NCBI RefSeq assembly: GCF_035013165.1
Contig: NZ_JAYGJQ010000001.1
Coordinates: 620,001 to 684,000, forward strand
Direction: 5' to 3'
Origin: Bacteriovorax sp. PP10
GTDB lineage: Bacteria > Bdellovibrionota > Bacteriovoracia > Bacteriovoracales > Bacteriovoracaceae
Length of the DNA stretch: 64,000 nt
The notes below the pieces were generated by a model. The model did no database searches. It had not been told where the DNA came from and saw only the letters and a list, made by a program, of their open reading frames with translations. Of the stretch, positions 51,317 to 59,104 are shown piece by piece; the stretch's first letter is position 1; each line of letters starts with the position of its first letter. The translations under genes were made by a program, and so were the position numbers.

Positions 51317-52009
51317 ATGAAATTTCTTCTTAAACCCTCTCTCTATACTCTATTTTTAACCCTTGTAAGTTTTGAGCTTTATGCCAAAACTGGAGGTAGT
51401 GGGAGAGGTGAAGTTGGGCCATCCAAGCTTTTAATCTCTATATGTGCTTTGGTGGTATGTATGGTTTTGAATGCATACATGAATTACAGAATTGCGAAAA
51501 GAACAAAAAAAGTTCAAAAAGCACTTCAAAGAATGAAAGAGCATGAACCAGAATGGGATGAGGAAAAACTCATTAAGTTTTCTAAGGATCGGTTTATGTA
51601 TATTCAGAATTTAAAAGGAATGCATAAACTGGAAGGTTTGAGAGAAGTTCTAGCTTACAAATTCTATCTAGGTTGGGAAAAGGAAATTGAAAAACAAATA
51701 AAAAAAAGCGAAAGATATTCATTTTCGGAGCTGGAAATCCTGGATGCTTTCATTGTAGATTTCAAAAACTATTTAAATGATAACAATGATATCTTCACAG
51801 TTTGTTTTGATGCTGTTGCAAATGATCAAACACTTCGCAAAGGGAAGGTTGTTCTAGAGAATTATTCTGATTTTAGAGAATTCTGGACTTTTAGAAAACA
51901 GGCCGGAGAATGGAAGCTTTTCGAAATTACTCAAGCAAATGGTTGGGAGAAGTTTATTGACGGAAAATTAGTTTTCGAGAAACTTAAGAAAAAACACAAC
52001 ACGCACTGA
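51317..52009 (+). CDS. Tim44-like domain membrane protein
   Basis: This 230-residue protein has an N-terminal signal or anchor, a second transmembrane helix (about 38-58, LLISICALVVCMVLNAYM), then a charged helix and a Tim44-like (NTF2-fold) domain. The pattern is WDEEKLIKFSKDRFMYIQNL near its start and FREFWTFRKQAGEWKLFEI at its end. In bacteria such proteins are inner-membrane proteins of unclear role. Its last codons run into the remnant of a lipoprotein gene, which may have replaced the original 3' end. Confidence 0.78.
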   Translation: MKFLLKPSLYTLFLTLVSFELYAKTGGSGRGEVGPSKLLISICALVVCMVLNAYMNYRIAKRTKKVQKALQRMKEHEPEWDEEKLIKFSKDRFMYIQNLKGMHKLEGLREVLAYKFYLGWEKEIEKQIKKSERYSFSELEILDAFIVDFKNYLNDNNDIFTVCFDAVANDQTLRKGKVVLENYSDFREFWTFRKQAGEWKLFEITQANGWEKFIDGKLVFEKLKKKHNTH

Positions 52010-52190
52010 TGTTGTGATCCCCACTAAACAAAGTGAGCTGACCTCGCTCCTTAATAGTGTTACCAGCATTCAGATTTCAGGTACTCTCTACTATATACAA
52101 GTGTCGGGTGCCTTTAGATACCCAATACAGGCCAACCCATCAGCAATCCAATCAACGTCATACACAGAATATTTATATCAAGCGATCTAG
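52008..52190 (+). pseudogene. Truncated third copy of the sigma-54-controlled lipoprotein gene
   Basis: From 52023 to the TAG at 52188-52190 a 55-codon frame reads TKQSELTSLLNS, SIQISGTLYYIQVSGA, RYPIQANPSA and TEYLYQAI. It is a close match to the C-terminal third of the lipoprotein at 52366, which has TKQAELIALLNS and RYPIQANPSA. Similarity (DV-I before TKQ) extends left to about 52008. About seven residues around AYYVIDT are missing, and the whole 5' part (signal peptide, promoter) is gone. Confidence 0.88.
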
Positions 52191-52215
52191 CTAATCTTTC
52201 ACACTTGCTTAAATC

Positions 52216-52230
52216 GTCTAAAGTTTAGGC
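52216..52230 (+). promoter_or_regulatory. Activator site upstream of lipoprotein 1
   Basis: GTCTAAA-G-TTTAGGC is a 15-base inverted repeat centred at about -115 from the predicted start. Flanking sequence (AAATCG before, TTTGTAGAATGTTCACACAC after) is shared with the site at 52992. Confidence 0.75.
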
Positions 52231-52310
52231 AGGTGTTTGTAGAATGTTCACACACTTTCAGGATCTTCTTCCTAACCCCTAAAAAACATTACTCACATCT
52301 TTGGCACGAC

Positions 52311-52327
52311 TGTTGCTTTTATACTAC
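52311..52327 (+). promoter_or_regulatory. Sigma-54 promoter of lipoprotein 1
   Basis: TTGGCACGACTGTTGCT fits the sigma-54 consensus at every key position: GG at 52313-52314 and GC at 52325-52326, ten bases apart. Confidence 0.93.
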
Positions 52328-52365
52328 CAAACGATTTAATCACACACGCCTTTAGGGAGGACGTT

Positions 52366-52926
52366 ATGAAGAAATTATTATTATCACTTATGGTATTAGC
52401 TACTCTTGCTTCTTGTGGAAAAGACAACAAAGTTTCATCTGGCTCAACAAGCCTTGTAAACGTTTCGAACCCACTTGTAACAAGCAATCCTTATGCACAA
52501 GAACTTGTAACGAGAATCAATAACCCGGCAGCTGGTTTCGGTGAAGGTCTGATTTACTCTTCAGCATCATCTAACCAAACTTGTGGAACGAAATGGGGAT
52601 TCATTAACTACTGTTATGGATCTTCAGGATCTACATCGACTACTACTGGTTTAACTTGGAATGCACTAGCAGCTCAAAGACCAACTGTTGTTTACCAATA
52701 CAGCACAGGTAGAACAGTAAGACACTCTGATGTAAGCATTGCAACTAAGCAAGCTGAGTTAATTGCGCTGCTAAACAGTGCATCTAACATTCAGGTCGCT
52801 GGTACTTTATACTACATCCAAGTATCTGGTGCTTACTACGTAATCGATACAAGATACCCAATCCAGGCTAACCCATCTGCAGTAAGCAATGGTTACCAGA
52901 CTGAGTATTTCTACCAAGCTATCTAG
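52366..52926 (+). CDS. Small lipoprotein of a local paralogous family (copy 1), sigma-54-dependent
   Basis: This 186-residue protein has a lipobox (LMVLATLASCGKD). The mature chain is Ser/Thr/Asn-rich with two cysteines (TCGTKWGFINYC) and a C-terminal domain with TLYYIQVSGAYYVIDTRYPI. That domain is shared with the gene at 53145 and the remnant at 52023. GGGAGGA precedes the ATG within a leader conserved between the two intact copies. Function is unknown; it is anchored in the envelope. Its own terminator follows. Confidence 0.85.
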   Translation: MKKLLLSLMVLATLASCGKDNKVSSGSTSLVNVSNPLVTSNPYAQELVTRINNPAAGFGEGLIYSSASSNQTCGTKWGFINYCYGSSGSTSTTTGLTWNALAAQRPTVVYQYSTGRTVRHSDVSIATKQAELIALLNSASNIQVAGTLYYIQVSGAYYVIDTRYPIQANPSAVSNGYQTEYFYQAI

Positions 52927-52954
52927 TTAATAAAAACATTCACAGAAAATATTC

Positions 52955-52982
52955 GAGGGCCATTGATGGCCCTCTTTTTTTG
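52955..52982 (+). terminator. Intrinsic terminator of lipoprotein 1
   Basis: GAGGGCCA (52955-52962) pairs with TGGCCCTC (52967-52974) around TTGA, followed by a long T-run. Confidence 0.95.
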
Positions 52983-52991
52983 TCTAAAATC

Positions 52992-53006
52992 GTCTAAAGT
53001 TTAGAC
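52992..53006 (+). promoter_or_regulatory. Activator site upstream of lipoprotein 2
   Basis: GTCTAAA-G-TTTAGAC is a perfect 15-base palindrome centred at about -105 from the predicted start, with a further GTCTAAAA half-site just to its left. The flanks are shared with 52216. Confidence 0.78.
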
Positions 53007-53076
53007 ACCTGTTTGTAAAATGTTCACACACTTCATTGGGAAAACCTCTAACTCTGCTGAATGCTTGAATGCCTTA

Positions 53077-53093
53077 TTGGCACGACTGTTGCT
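53077..53093 (+). promoter_or_regulatory. Sigma-54 promoter of lipoprotein 2
   Basis: TTGGCACGACTGTTGCT is the same 17 bases as at 52311, with GG at 53079-53080 and GC at 53091-53092. Confidence 0.93.
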
Positions 53094-53144
53094 CTTACTA
53101 ATACATACGAATTGAAAATCGATTACGCCTTTAGGGAGGACGTT

Positions 53145-53690
53145 ATGAGAAATTTATTATTATCACTTATGGTTTTAGCTTCATTAGTTTCATGTGGAAA
53201 AGATAAGTCGTCAGGAGCAGTTGGTTCTTCAAGCAGTGCCATCACACTTAACGACCAAGTTGCAGTTCAGTTAGGAACTATTATTGATAACAGCACAAAT
53301 TATTTTCCAACACCATCTCCAACTGCAAGATATACATTTGCAACAACATCACCAACAACAGCATCAAATAACTGTGAATTGAAGACTGGTTGGCTTGGAA
53401 TTAAATACTACTATTGTTCATCTTCTAACAATAGCTCGAATAATAACTCAAGCTATGGAACTCCTATTTTAGCAAGTGGAGTTGATTTGGCCGCAAAAAG
53501 AAATGAACTGAAAGCTTACATTAATAGCTCATATGCTGGAGCAATTTATAACACTGGTGCTACTTATTACATTAGAACAACTTCTGGTGTGATTTACACA
53601 ATTGACACTAGATACCCAATCCAAGTTAACCCAGTTTCTGTTCAACAGGTTAATGGACAGGTTACTTATTTGTACAACGTAGCTTACTAG
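53145..53690 (+). CDS. Small lipoprotein of a local paralogous family (copy 2), sigma-54-dependent
   Basis: From the ATG at 53145 (GGGAGGA upstream) the protein has 181 residues. Its lipobox (LMVLASLVSCGKD) is nearly the same as copy 1. A Ser/Thr/Asn-rich middle has two cysteines (NCELKTGWLGIKYYYC), and the C-terminal domain ends TIDTRYPIQVNPVSVQQ. The signal peptide, the Cys-W-G-Y-C region and the C-terminal domain are conserved with copy 1, while the middle has diverged. An earlier in-frame ATG at 53061 lies inside the promoter and is rejected. Confidence 0.85.
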   Translation: MRNLLLSLMVLASLVSCGKDKSSGAVGSSSSAITLNDQVAVQLGTIIDNSTNYFPTPSPTARYTFATTSPTTASNNCELKTGWLGIKYYYCSSSNNSSNNNSSYGTPILASGVDLAAKRNELKAYINSSYAGAIYNTGATYYIRTTSGVIYTIDTRYPIQVNPVSVQQVNGQVTYLYNVAY

Positions 53691-53734
53691 TCCTAAAAAA
53701 CTTTTTAGATCAAGATTTATTAAAAATAAAATGA

Positions 53735-53762
53735 AGAGGACCATCTGGTCCTCTTTTTTTTT
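53735..53762 (+). terminator. Intrinsic terminator of lipoprotein 2
   Basis: AGAGGACC pairs with GGTCCTCT around a four-base loop, followed by a long T-run. Confidence 0.93.
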
Positions 53763-53819
53763 GTCAACTTTGGATTATAATGATTGTAATTCAAATTCAT
53801 AAATCAAGGATGGTTTAGC

Positions 53820-55532
53820 GTGGCTCAGTTCAAAACAGACCTAAAAGATATCTATTTCAACCTTTTTAACGTTCTTAAGATTCAACAAACTCCAGGCATC
53901 GTTGAAAATGATATGAAAGACATCATCAACGAGTGCAATAAGTTCATCGAAAAAGAAGTTTACCCGACAAGAACTCTAGGCGATCACGAAGGTGTGTCAC
54001 TAGCTAACGGAAAAGTAACTGCTCCAAAATCATTCCAAGCACCGATGAAAAAATATTATGAAAACGGATGGCACGCAATTGGGTACCCGGAAGATATTGG
54101 TGGTATGCCAGTTCCACATCCAGTGTCACTTGCTTGTCAGTCAATCATGAACGGAGCAAACGTTGCTTTTTCTATGTACCCGGGACTTTCTCGTGGAGCA
54201 ATGGATGTAATTTTAAAAGTAGGGACTCAGGAACAAAAAGATACATACGTGCCAAACATGATCAGTGGATTATGGGGTGGGACAATGTGTTTAACTGAAC
54301 CGGGAGCGGGAAGTGATGTTGGTGCAGTTATCTCAACAGCAACTCCAGCAGGATCTAATGTTTATAAAATTAAAGGTATCAAGATTTTTATCTCTTCTGG
54401 AGATAACGACTTATATGAAAACGTTGTTCACTTAGTTTTAGCTAAAACTCCTGGAGCTCCAGCTGGAACAAAAGGTCTTTCTCTTTTCATCGTTCCAAAG
54501 ATTCGTCTTGATGGAAAAACAAACGATGTTGTTTGTACAAAAATCGAAGAGAAAATGGGGATCCACGGTCAAGCGACTTGTGAAATGACTTTTGGATCTA
54601 AAGGAGAATGCGAAGGTGTTCTTATTGGAAAAGAATTCGAAGGTATGACGAATATGTTCATCCTTATGAACGAAGCTCGCCTTCTTTGTGGTGTTCAAGG
54701 TGAAGCACAGGCCAATATGGTTTATATGCTAACTGAGCAATACGCGAGAGAGAGATCACAGTTCGGAAAAGAAATCATCACTCTTCCAGATGTTAAGAGA
54801 ACTCTTTTAAAGATGAGATCAATGTCTCGTGCGATGAGAAGTTTAATTCTTTACACTGGTGACCAGTTCGATAAAGCTCACGCAGGTGACGCTCAAGCAG
54901 AAGCTGAAATCGCATTCCTTACTCCAATCTGTAAATCATACTGCTCTGATGAAGGCTTCAACGTTGCTGTTGATGCAATCCAGACTCACGGTGGATACGG
55001 ATTTTGTTCTGAATACGGAATTGAGCAATTTGCCCGCGACCTAAAAATTGCTTCAATCTATGAAGGGACTAACGCTATTCAGGCGATGGACTTCACGATG
55101 AGAAAAGTTTTAAAAGATAACGCGAAAACATTCATGGGAATTGGAGCGAAGATCCAAAAAACTATGGCCCGTAAAGAAGCGGCCGAGTTCCCGGAAGAAG
55201 TAGCAGTGCTTGGAAAAAATCTTCAGAAGGCACAAGAGATTCTTGCGAACTTCGGAGCGTTAGCAAAAGCTAATAACTTTGATGCGATCCTTTTTAACTC
55301 GCAAGCATTTTTAAATTTCTCTGCGAACTTAGTTGTGTCTTGGTTATTACTTGAAGGTGCGTGTGAAGCAGTTGCAGCAACTCCATCAGCTCAAGGACAA
55401 GAAGATAAAGACTATTACCAGAGCAAAAAAGTCGACTTTAGATTCTTCGTTCAGCAGCAACTTGTTAGAAATGCAGGTATCGCTCAAACGATATTGAATT
55501 TCAAAGAAGACTTATCGCAATTGAATGTTTGA
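53820..55532 (+). CDS. Acyl-CoA dehydrogenase (long form with C-terminal extension)
   Basis: This 570-residue FAD enzyme starts with GTG (AAGGA about ten bases upstream). Motifs: MCLTEPGAGSDVGAVIS (FAD-binding signature), ARERSQFGKEI in the helical domain, and YEGTNAIQAMDF with the catalytic Glu. The extra 130-residue C-terminal domain and N-terminal extension are typical of the large ACAD subgroup (with PF12806-like tail) found in beta-oxidation of fatty acids. It feeds electrons to ETF. It stands alone as a strongly expressed-looking gene. Confidence 0.92.
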   Translation: MAQFKTDLKDIYFNLFNVLKIQQTPGIVENDMKDIINECNKFIEKEVYPTRTLGDHEGVSLANGKVTAPKSFQAPMKKYYENGWHAIGYPEDIGGMPVPHPVSLACQSIMNGANVAFSMYPGLSRGAMDVILKVGTQEQKDTYVPNMISGLWGGTMCLTEPGAGSDVGAVISTATPAGSNVYKIKGIKIFISSGDNDLYENVVHLVLAKTPGAPAGTKGLSLFIVPKIRLDGKTNDVVCTKIEEKMGIHGQATCEMTFGSKGECEGVLIGKEFEGMTNMFILMNEARLLCGVQGEAQANMVYMLTEQYARERSQFGKEIITLPDVKRTLLKMRSMSRAMRSLILYTGDQFDKAHAGDAQAEAEIAFLTPICKSYCSDEGFNVAVDAIQTHGGYGFCSEYGIEQFARDLKIASIYEGTNAIQAMDFTMRKVLKDNAKTFMGIGAKIQKTMARKEAAEFPEEVAVLGKNLQKAQEILANFGALAKANNFDAILFNSQAFLNFSANLVVSWLLLEGACEAVAATPSAQGQEDKDYYQSKKVDFRFFVQQQLVRNAGIAQTILNFKEDLSQLNV

Positions 55533-55583
55533 TCCCTTTAGTGTTACACTAGGCTTGATTATACTTTTAAAATTGAGCTAAAA

Positions 55584-56414
55584 ATGGACATTCAGAAAAT
55601 AAGCGAAGAGATCAAACTCTTCTCGTCATCTACTCATGGCAGTAGTGACTATGATAAAGATGAATACTTTATCATGAGCGAAGACCGTAAAGACTTCGCG
55701 CCCTTTAAATACTTACAAAAAAGATTACCAGAGACAAAAGACATCTACTCGCTTCTGCGAGTAGGTTTTGTCTATGATTCATTTGAACTTTCAAATAATG
55801 AAAATTTTCAAATTTGGTATGAGAAGCAATTCTCAAGAAAGCTTCTTAAAAAAGACGCTAAGAAAATTTCTATCGTTTATGTTCCAAACAATAAATCTAT
55901 CCTGGATCAAATCGGGCTTATCAATAAGTCATATGAAATCCTGGCCTTTGAACAGATTCTTCTTAACGGAAAAAATCTTCCAACTCAATTAGGTGAATGG
56001 TACGCAAAATGTATCTTCGGTCTGAAACAAGTGAAGTCGACATCACAACGTGGTTTCGATTTCGTCATGGGTGAAGGTAAGAGAGTTGAGATTCAAGTTG
56101 AGTGGAGTGATGCTTCATCTCCTAAAGGTGTAAAGATTAAGAAGACGCTTGTCGATCTTTCTGACTATTGCATCATCATCTACGTGGCAAAGAATTTCAT
56201 GATCAGAGAAGTTTGTTTTCTTGATTCAGAATACATCTCGAGAAAATTCTCGAATAAAGGTCACACGATTTTCTTAAAAGACTCTGATGTATCGTCGTAC
56301 TTCTTTTCAAAGTCTTCAAAGCACTTTGATAAGATCATTAACCCGATTACATTTTTGAAGTATGCTTCGCCGAATTTGGCGATGAAGTTGTCTGAAAAGT
56401 TAAGCTCGCAATAG
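55584..56414 (+). CDS. Putative PD-(D/E)XK-fold protein (DUF6998-like), function unknown
   Basis: This 276-residue protein has, at about 134-175, the pattern LGEWYAKCIFGL, then STSQRGFDFVMGEGKRVEIQVEWSD. This is similar in layout to restriction-endonuclease-like families (GEW.A...FGL, GYD, then a strand with E-x-K). Here the usual lysine after the Glu strand is replaced (EIQVEW), so it may be inactive or a variant. The N-terminal half has no recognisable domain. It follows the acyl-CoA dehydrogenase gene by 51 bases. Confidence 0.5.
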   Translation: MDIQKISEEIKLFSSSTHGSSDYDKDEYFIMSEDRKDFAPFKYLQKRLPETKDIYSLLRVGFVYDSFELSNNENFQIWYEKQFSRKLLKKDAKKISIVYVPNNKSILDQIGLINKSYEILAFEQILLNGKNLPTQLGEWYAKCIFGLKQVKSTSQRGFDFVMGEGKRVEIQVEWSDASSPKGVKIKKTLVDLSDYCIIIYVAKNFMIREVCFLDSEYISRKFSNKGHTIFLKDSDVSSYFFSKSSKHFDKIINPITFLKYASPNLAMKLSEKLSSQ

Positions 56415-56479
56415 CGGGCAAAAAAAATGCAGCCGCAGCTGCATTTTTACTATTTAATTTTTAAGAGTTTTGCCCGCTA
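56412..56479. terminator. Nested hairpins between the nuclease-like gene and a small membrane gene
   Basis: The inner stem AAAAATGCAGC (56423-56433) pairs with GCTGCATTTTT (56438-56448) and has T-tracts both ways. An outer 12-base repeat TAGCGGGCAAAA (56412-56423) matches TTTTGCCCGCTA (56468-56479). The inner hairpin is a bidirectional terminator. Confidence 0.88.
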
Positions 56480-56483
56480 CTGA

Positions 56484-56642
56484 TTATTTAAGTTTGTAGT
56501 CTCTGTAGAGTTTGAGAGCAGCAAAGAAAAAGCTCACGATTAAAAGATGAAACTCGTGCCCTGGAAAAAAGTACGAAAGACAAAAGAATACGAAAGAGCA
56601 AAGCATCAGGCCTGTATCAATTTTATCTTCTAATAAGTTCAT
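56484..56642 (-). CDS. 52-residue membrane micro-protein
   Basis: The frame MNLLEDKIDTGLM has two hydrophobic stretches (CSFVFFCLSYFFPG and HLLIVSFFFAALKLY), ending YKLK. GGGA lies before the ATG. It sits between two terminators, so it is an independent unit or leader-fed. No homologue was recognised; the membrane pattern and ribosome-binding site support it. Confidence 0.6.
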   Translation of the reverse strand: MNLLEDKIDTGLMLCSFVFFCLSYFFPGHEFHLLIVSFFFAALKLYRDYKLK

Positions 56643-56658
56643 AAAAATCCCAAAATAA

Positions 56659-56688
56659 AAAAGGCCCCTATTGGGGCCTTTTATTTTT
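56659..56688. terminator. Bidirectional intrinsic terminator
   Basis: AAAAGGCCCC (56659-56668) pairs with GGGGCCTTTT (56673-56682) around TATT, with T-tracts on both strands. It ends the RlmL-like gene (stop 56692). Confidence 0.93.
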
Positions 56689-56691
56689 TAT

Positions 56692-58056
56692 CTAATAAAG
56701 TTCATATTTCAGTAAGCGACATTCTAAACTTCCGTTATAAAACGTATGTCTTGAAGCAGTCCCAAGAGAAATACATTTTCTCAGCATTGGGTTCGATGTG
56801 AAAACGTAAGCTCTGAATCCTTTAAAGTTATGTTTTAAGTTCTCACCATAATCTTTATAAAGTTGCTTCAACTCTTCTTCTTCACCCATACGCTCTCCAT
56901 AAGGAGGGTTACAGATAACGATTCCCGGAGGATCATCCATCGGTGTGATTTTGGTAGCATCACGCTTATTTAACGTAACAATTTGTTGATCGATCATAGC
57001 ATTGTGTAAATGGATACGAGTAGTTTCCATCGCACGTTCTGTAATATCAAATCCAAAAAATTGTCTTGATTGAAGTTCGTTAAGAGCAGCAAGTGAATGG
57101 TTATAAATCGCCATCGCTTTTTCTTCGAATATTCTCACAGCTTTTCTATCTACTGTGAACCATGGGTGTTTAATGAAATCGAAAACCGGAACTTTCTTTT
57201 CAATAAACTGTCTGATCTTTAAGTATGTAGGGGCCACTTTTGCTTTCATAAGAATCGCTTCAATTAAAAGCGTTCCTGTTCCACACATTGAATCAGTAAA
57301 AATATCTTTTTCTGGATCAAAGTCAGTTGTTAAAATAATGGCAGCAGCAAGGTTCTCTCTAAGCGGAGCTTTAAGAGACTCTTCTCTGTAACCACGATTA
57401 GAAATAGGCTCTCCACACATATCAACTAAGATACGAGCGTTGTATAAATCTGTTCCTTGTTTTCTTTCTACGCGAAGAAGGAAAGTGATGTCTGGTCTTC
57501 CAGTGTCAACACTTGGTCTTTCTCCGAATTTCTCTCTGAAGTTATCAGCGATCGCATCTTTTAAAAGTTGCGAGAAGATAATTGAGTTAGAGAAGTTCTC
57601 TTTTGTTTCGCGGTCAAATAGTGTGTTGATTTTGAAAGTTTGGTTAACAGTGAAAACTTTATCCCACCATTTTTCTTTCGCGCGAGCGTAAAGATCTTTC
57701 TCACTTGCGATTGTATAAACTTGAAGCTCTTTGAAAACTCTTGAAGCGACACGAGATTGTAATAAAACATCTAGTGCTTGTTCAATTTCAGCTTTGAAAG
57801 CAACTCCACCTTTTTCAACTTCAATTCTTGTGATCCCAAGATCTCTGATTTCTTTTTCAAGAAGATGCTCAACTTCACGCGGGCATGAAGCAAAGAATGT
57901 TGCTTGATCGAACTCTTTAACACCTTCAGCATTAACTTTCGGTCTTGGAGTGTCTTTTACGTCACTATGTTTTTTAGGTTCGCGTTTTTCGCGGTCTAAT
58001 CTTTCTTTTCTGTAGTCTTTTTTGAAGCCATCTTTTTTTGGCGGGAACTTACTCAT
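56692..58056 (-). CDS. RlmL-like THUMP-domain class I RNA methyltransferase
   Basis: This 454-residue protein has a basic N-terminal tail of about 45 residues, THUMP/RlmL-type RNA-binding (about 50-230) and a methyltransferase domain with TDSMCGTGTLLIEA (SAM loop), FGFDITERAMETTRIH and VICNPPYGERMG (catalytic NPPY). E. coli RlmL makes m2G2445 in 23S rRNA; this one lacks the RlmK half, like the separate YpsC/Trm type. It is followed upstream by a kinase-like gene 12 bases away. Confidence 0.9.
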   Translation of the reverse strand: MSKFPPKKDGFKKDYRKERLDREKREPKKHSDVKDTPRPKVNAEGVKEFDQATFFASCPREVEHLLEKEIRDLGITRIEVEKGGVAFKAEIEQALDVLLQSRVASRVFKELQVYTIASEKDLYARAKEKWWDKVFTVNQTFKINTLFDRETKENFSNSIIFSQLLKDAIADNFREKFGERPSVDTGRPDITFLLRVERKQGTDLYNARILVDMCGEPISNRGYREESLKAPLRENLAAAIILTTDFDPEKDIFTDSMCGTGTLLIEAILMKAKVAPTYLKIRQFIEKKVPVFDFIKHPWFTVDRKAVRIFEEKAMAIYNHSLAALNELQSRQFFGFDITERAMETTRIHLHNAMIDQQIVTLNKRDATKITPMDDPPGIVICNPPYGERMGEEEELKQLYKDYGENLKHNFKGFRAYVFTSNPMLRKCISLGTASRHTFYNGSLECRLLKYELY

Positions 58057-58068
58057 CTTGGTCTTTCC

Positions 58069-59016
58069 TTAATTTAATTCTTTTCTCATCTCGAAATAGT
58101 GAAGCGCACGCACCAACAAATCCTGATAAGAGTCTTTCATCAGTGGGTTGAGATCTCTCTCGTAGAATCTTTTGATTCGCCATAGTGAAATTGAAAGGAG
58201 GCCTAGGGTAATCGCTTGATCCAAGAATTTCTTTTCATTCGGTGTGAGTGCTCTGACTGATTCATACCCTACAAGATATGAGTTGACCAGCGGAGTTATA
58301 ACTCGGCCCTTCTCTAAACAAGTCCCTGATATTGAGATCCCCAGATCGAGGATGTATTCGCCGATTCCGGCCTGCTCAAAGTCCAGCACAGTGCTGATTT
58401 TGTTATGATCGAAGAGGGTATTGTCGTAATAAAGGTCCCCGTGGATGATGCCTGTTTCAAAGTTAGCGTTCATGAAGCCTGAAAGGCTATCCGGGTAAAG
58501 GGTCTCAAAAGAGGCCTTAAAGTCAGGAGGACAGCCCGGTGTTTGGATATAGTCTAATATTTCTTTAGGGCCAAAACCCACTGCTTCATGAGGGCGTAAT
58601 TTCGCTAAGCATTTTGGGTCGTGTTTAATGTTGTGCAGTTCGGCCATTGCTCTACCAACTTCTTGGCAAGTGTAGTCAGAAGGTCCTGGTGGAATTCCTT
58701 CAACGAATGGATACAACACGCCAAAATATTGAGCGTAATTATAAATGAAACCACCCGATGAAAGTGGAAATGGTTTTAGTGAATACGGATAATTTTTTTC
58801 TTTTAAATACACCAGAATCGCTTGCTCATCAGCGAGCTGCGCCTGGTTTTTATCATTGGAGATTTTAAGTAAAACAACTTCGTCTTCCAAATCAACGCGG
58901 TAGTTTGAATTAGATATTCCTAGAGACAGCGGCGTGCATTTGACAACATTAGTCCGACCGTAGAGCTTCAATATTTCTTGTGCTTCTTCCAGCGTTATTT
59001 GTGTGTAACTTGCCAT
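58069..59016 (-). CDS. Homoserine kinase-like aminoglycoside phosphotransferase-fold kinase (ThrB type)
   Basis: This 315-residue protein has the APH fold: an N-terminal LSLGISNSNYRVD nucleotide loop, the catalytic loop IIHGDLYYDNTLFD (His-Gly-Asp ... Asn) and VLDFEQAG with the metal Asp. The C-terminal SLWRIKRFYERD matches the ThrB-II homoserine kinase group. It would phosphorylate homoserine for threonine synthesis, in line with aspartokinase at 4 kb. Choline or other small alcohols cannot be excluded. Confidence 0.8.
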   Translation of the reverse strand: MASYTQITLEEAQEILKLYGRTNVVKCTPLSLGISNSNYRVDLEDEVVLLKISNDKNQAQLADEQAILVYLKEKNYPYSLKPFPLSSGGFIYNYAQYFGVLYPFVEGIPPGPSDYTCQEVGRAMAELHNIKHDPKCLAKLRPHEAVGFGPKEILDYIQTPGCPPDFKASFETLYPDSLSGFMNANFETGIIHGDLYYDNTLFDHNKISTVLDFEQAGIGEYILDLGISISGTCLEKGRVITPLVNSYLVGYESVRALTPNEKKFLDQAITLGLLSISLWRIKRFYERDLNPLMKDSYQDLLVRALHYFEMRKELN

Positions 59017-59104
59017 ACCTAAATTACCTTGTGAGCTTTGTTCTTGAGTGCTATAGTGACCCAGTAAATTCTATTATAAAATCAAAAAACCACTAGGGGG
59101 AATT

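Noticed and set aside
53061-53144. Earlier start for lipoprotein 2
   Set aside because: It would place the start upstream of the sigma-54 promoter and bury the signal peptide.
59017-59104. S-adenosylhomocysteine riboswitch upstream of ahcY
   Set aside because: The 88-base leader shows no matching conserved core or pseudoknot.
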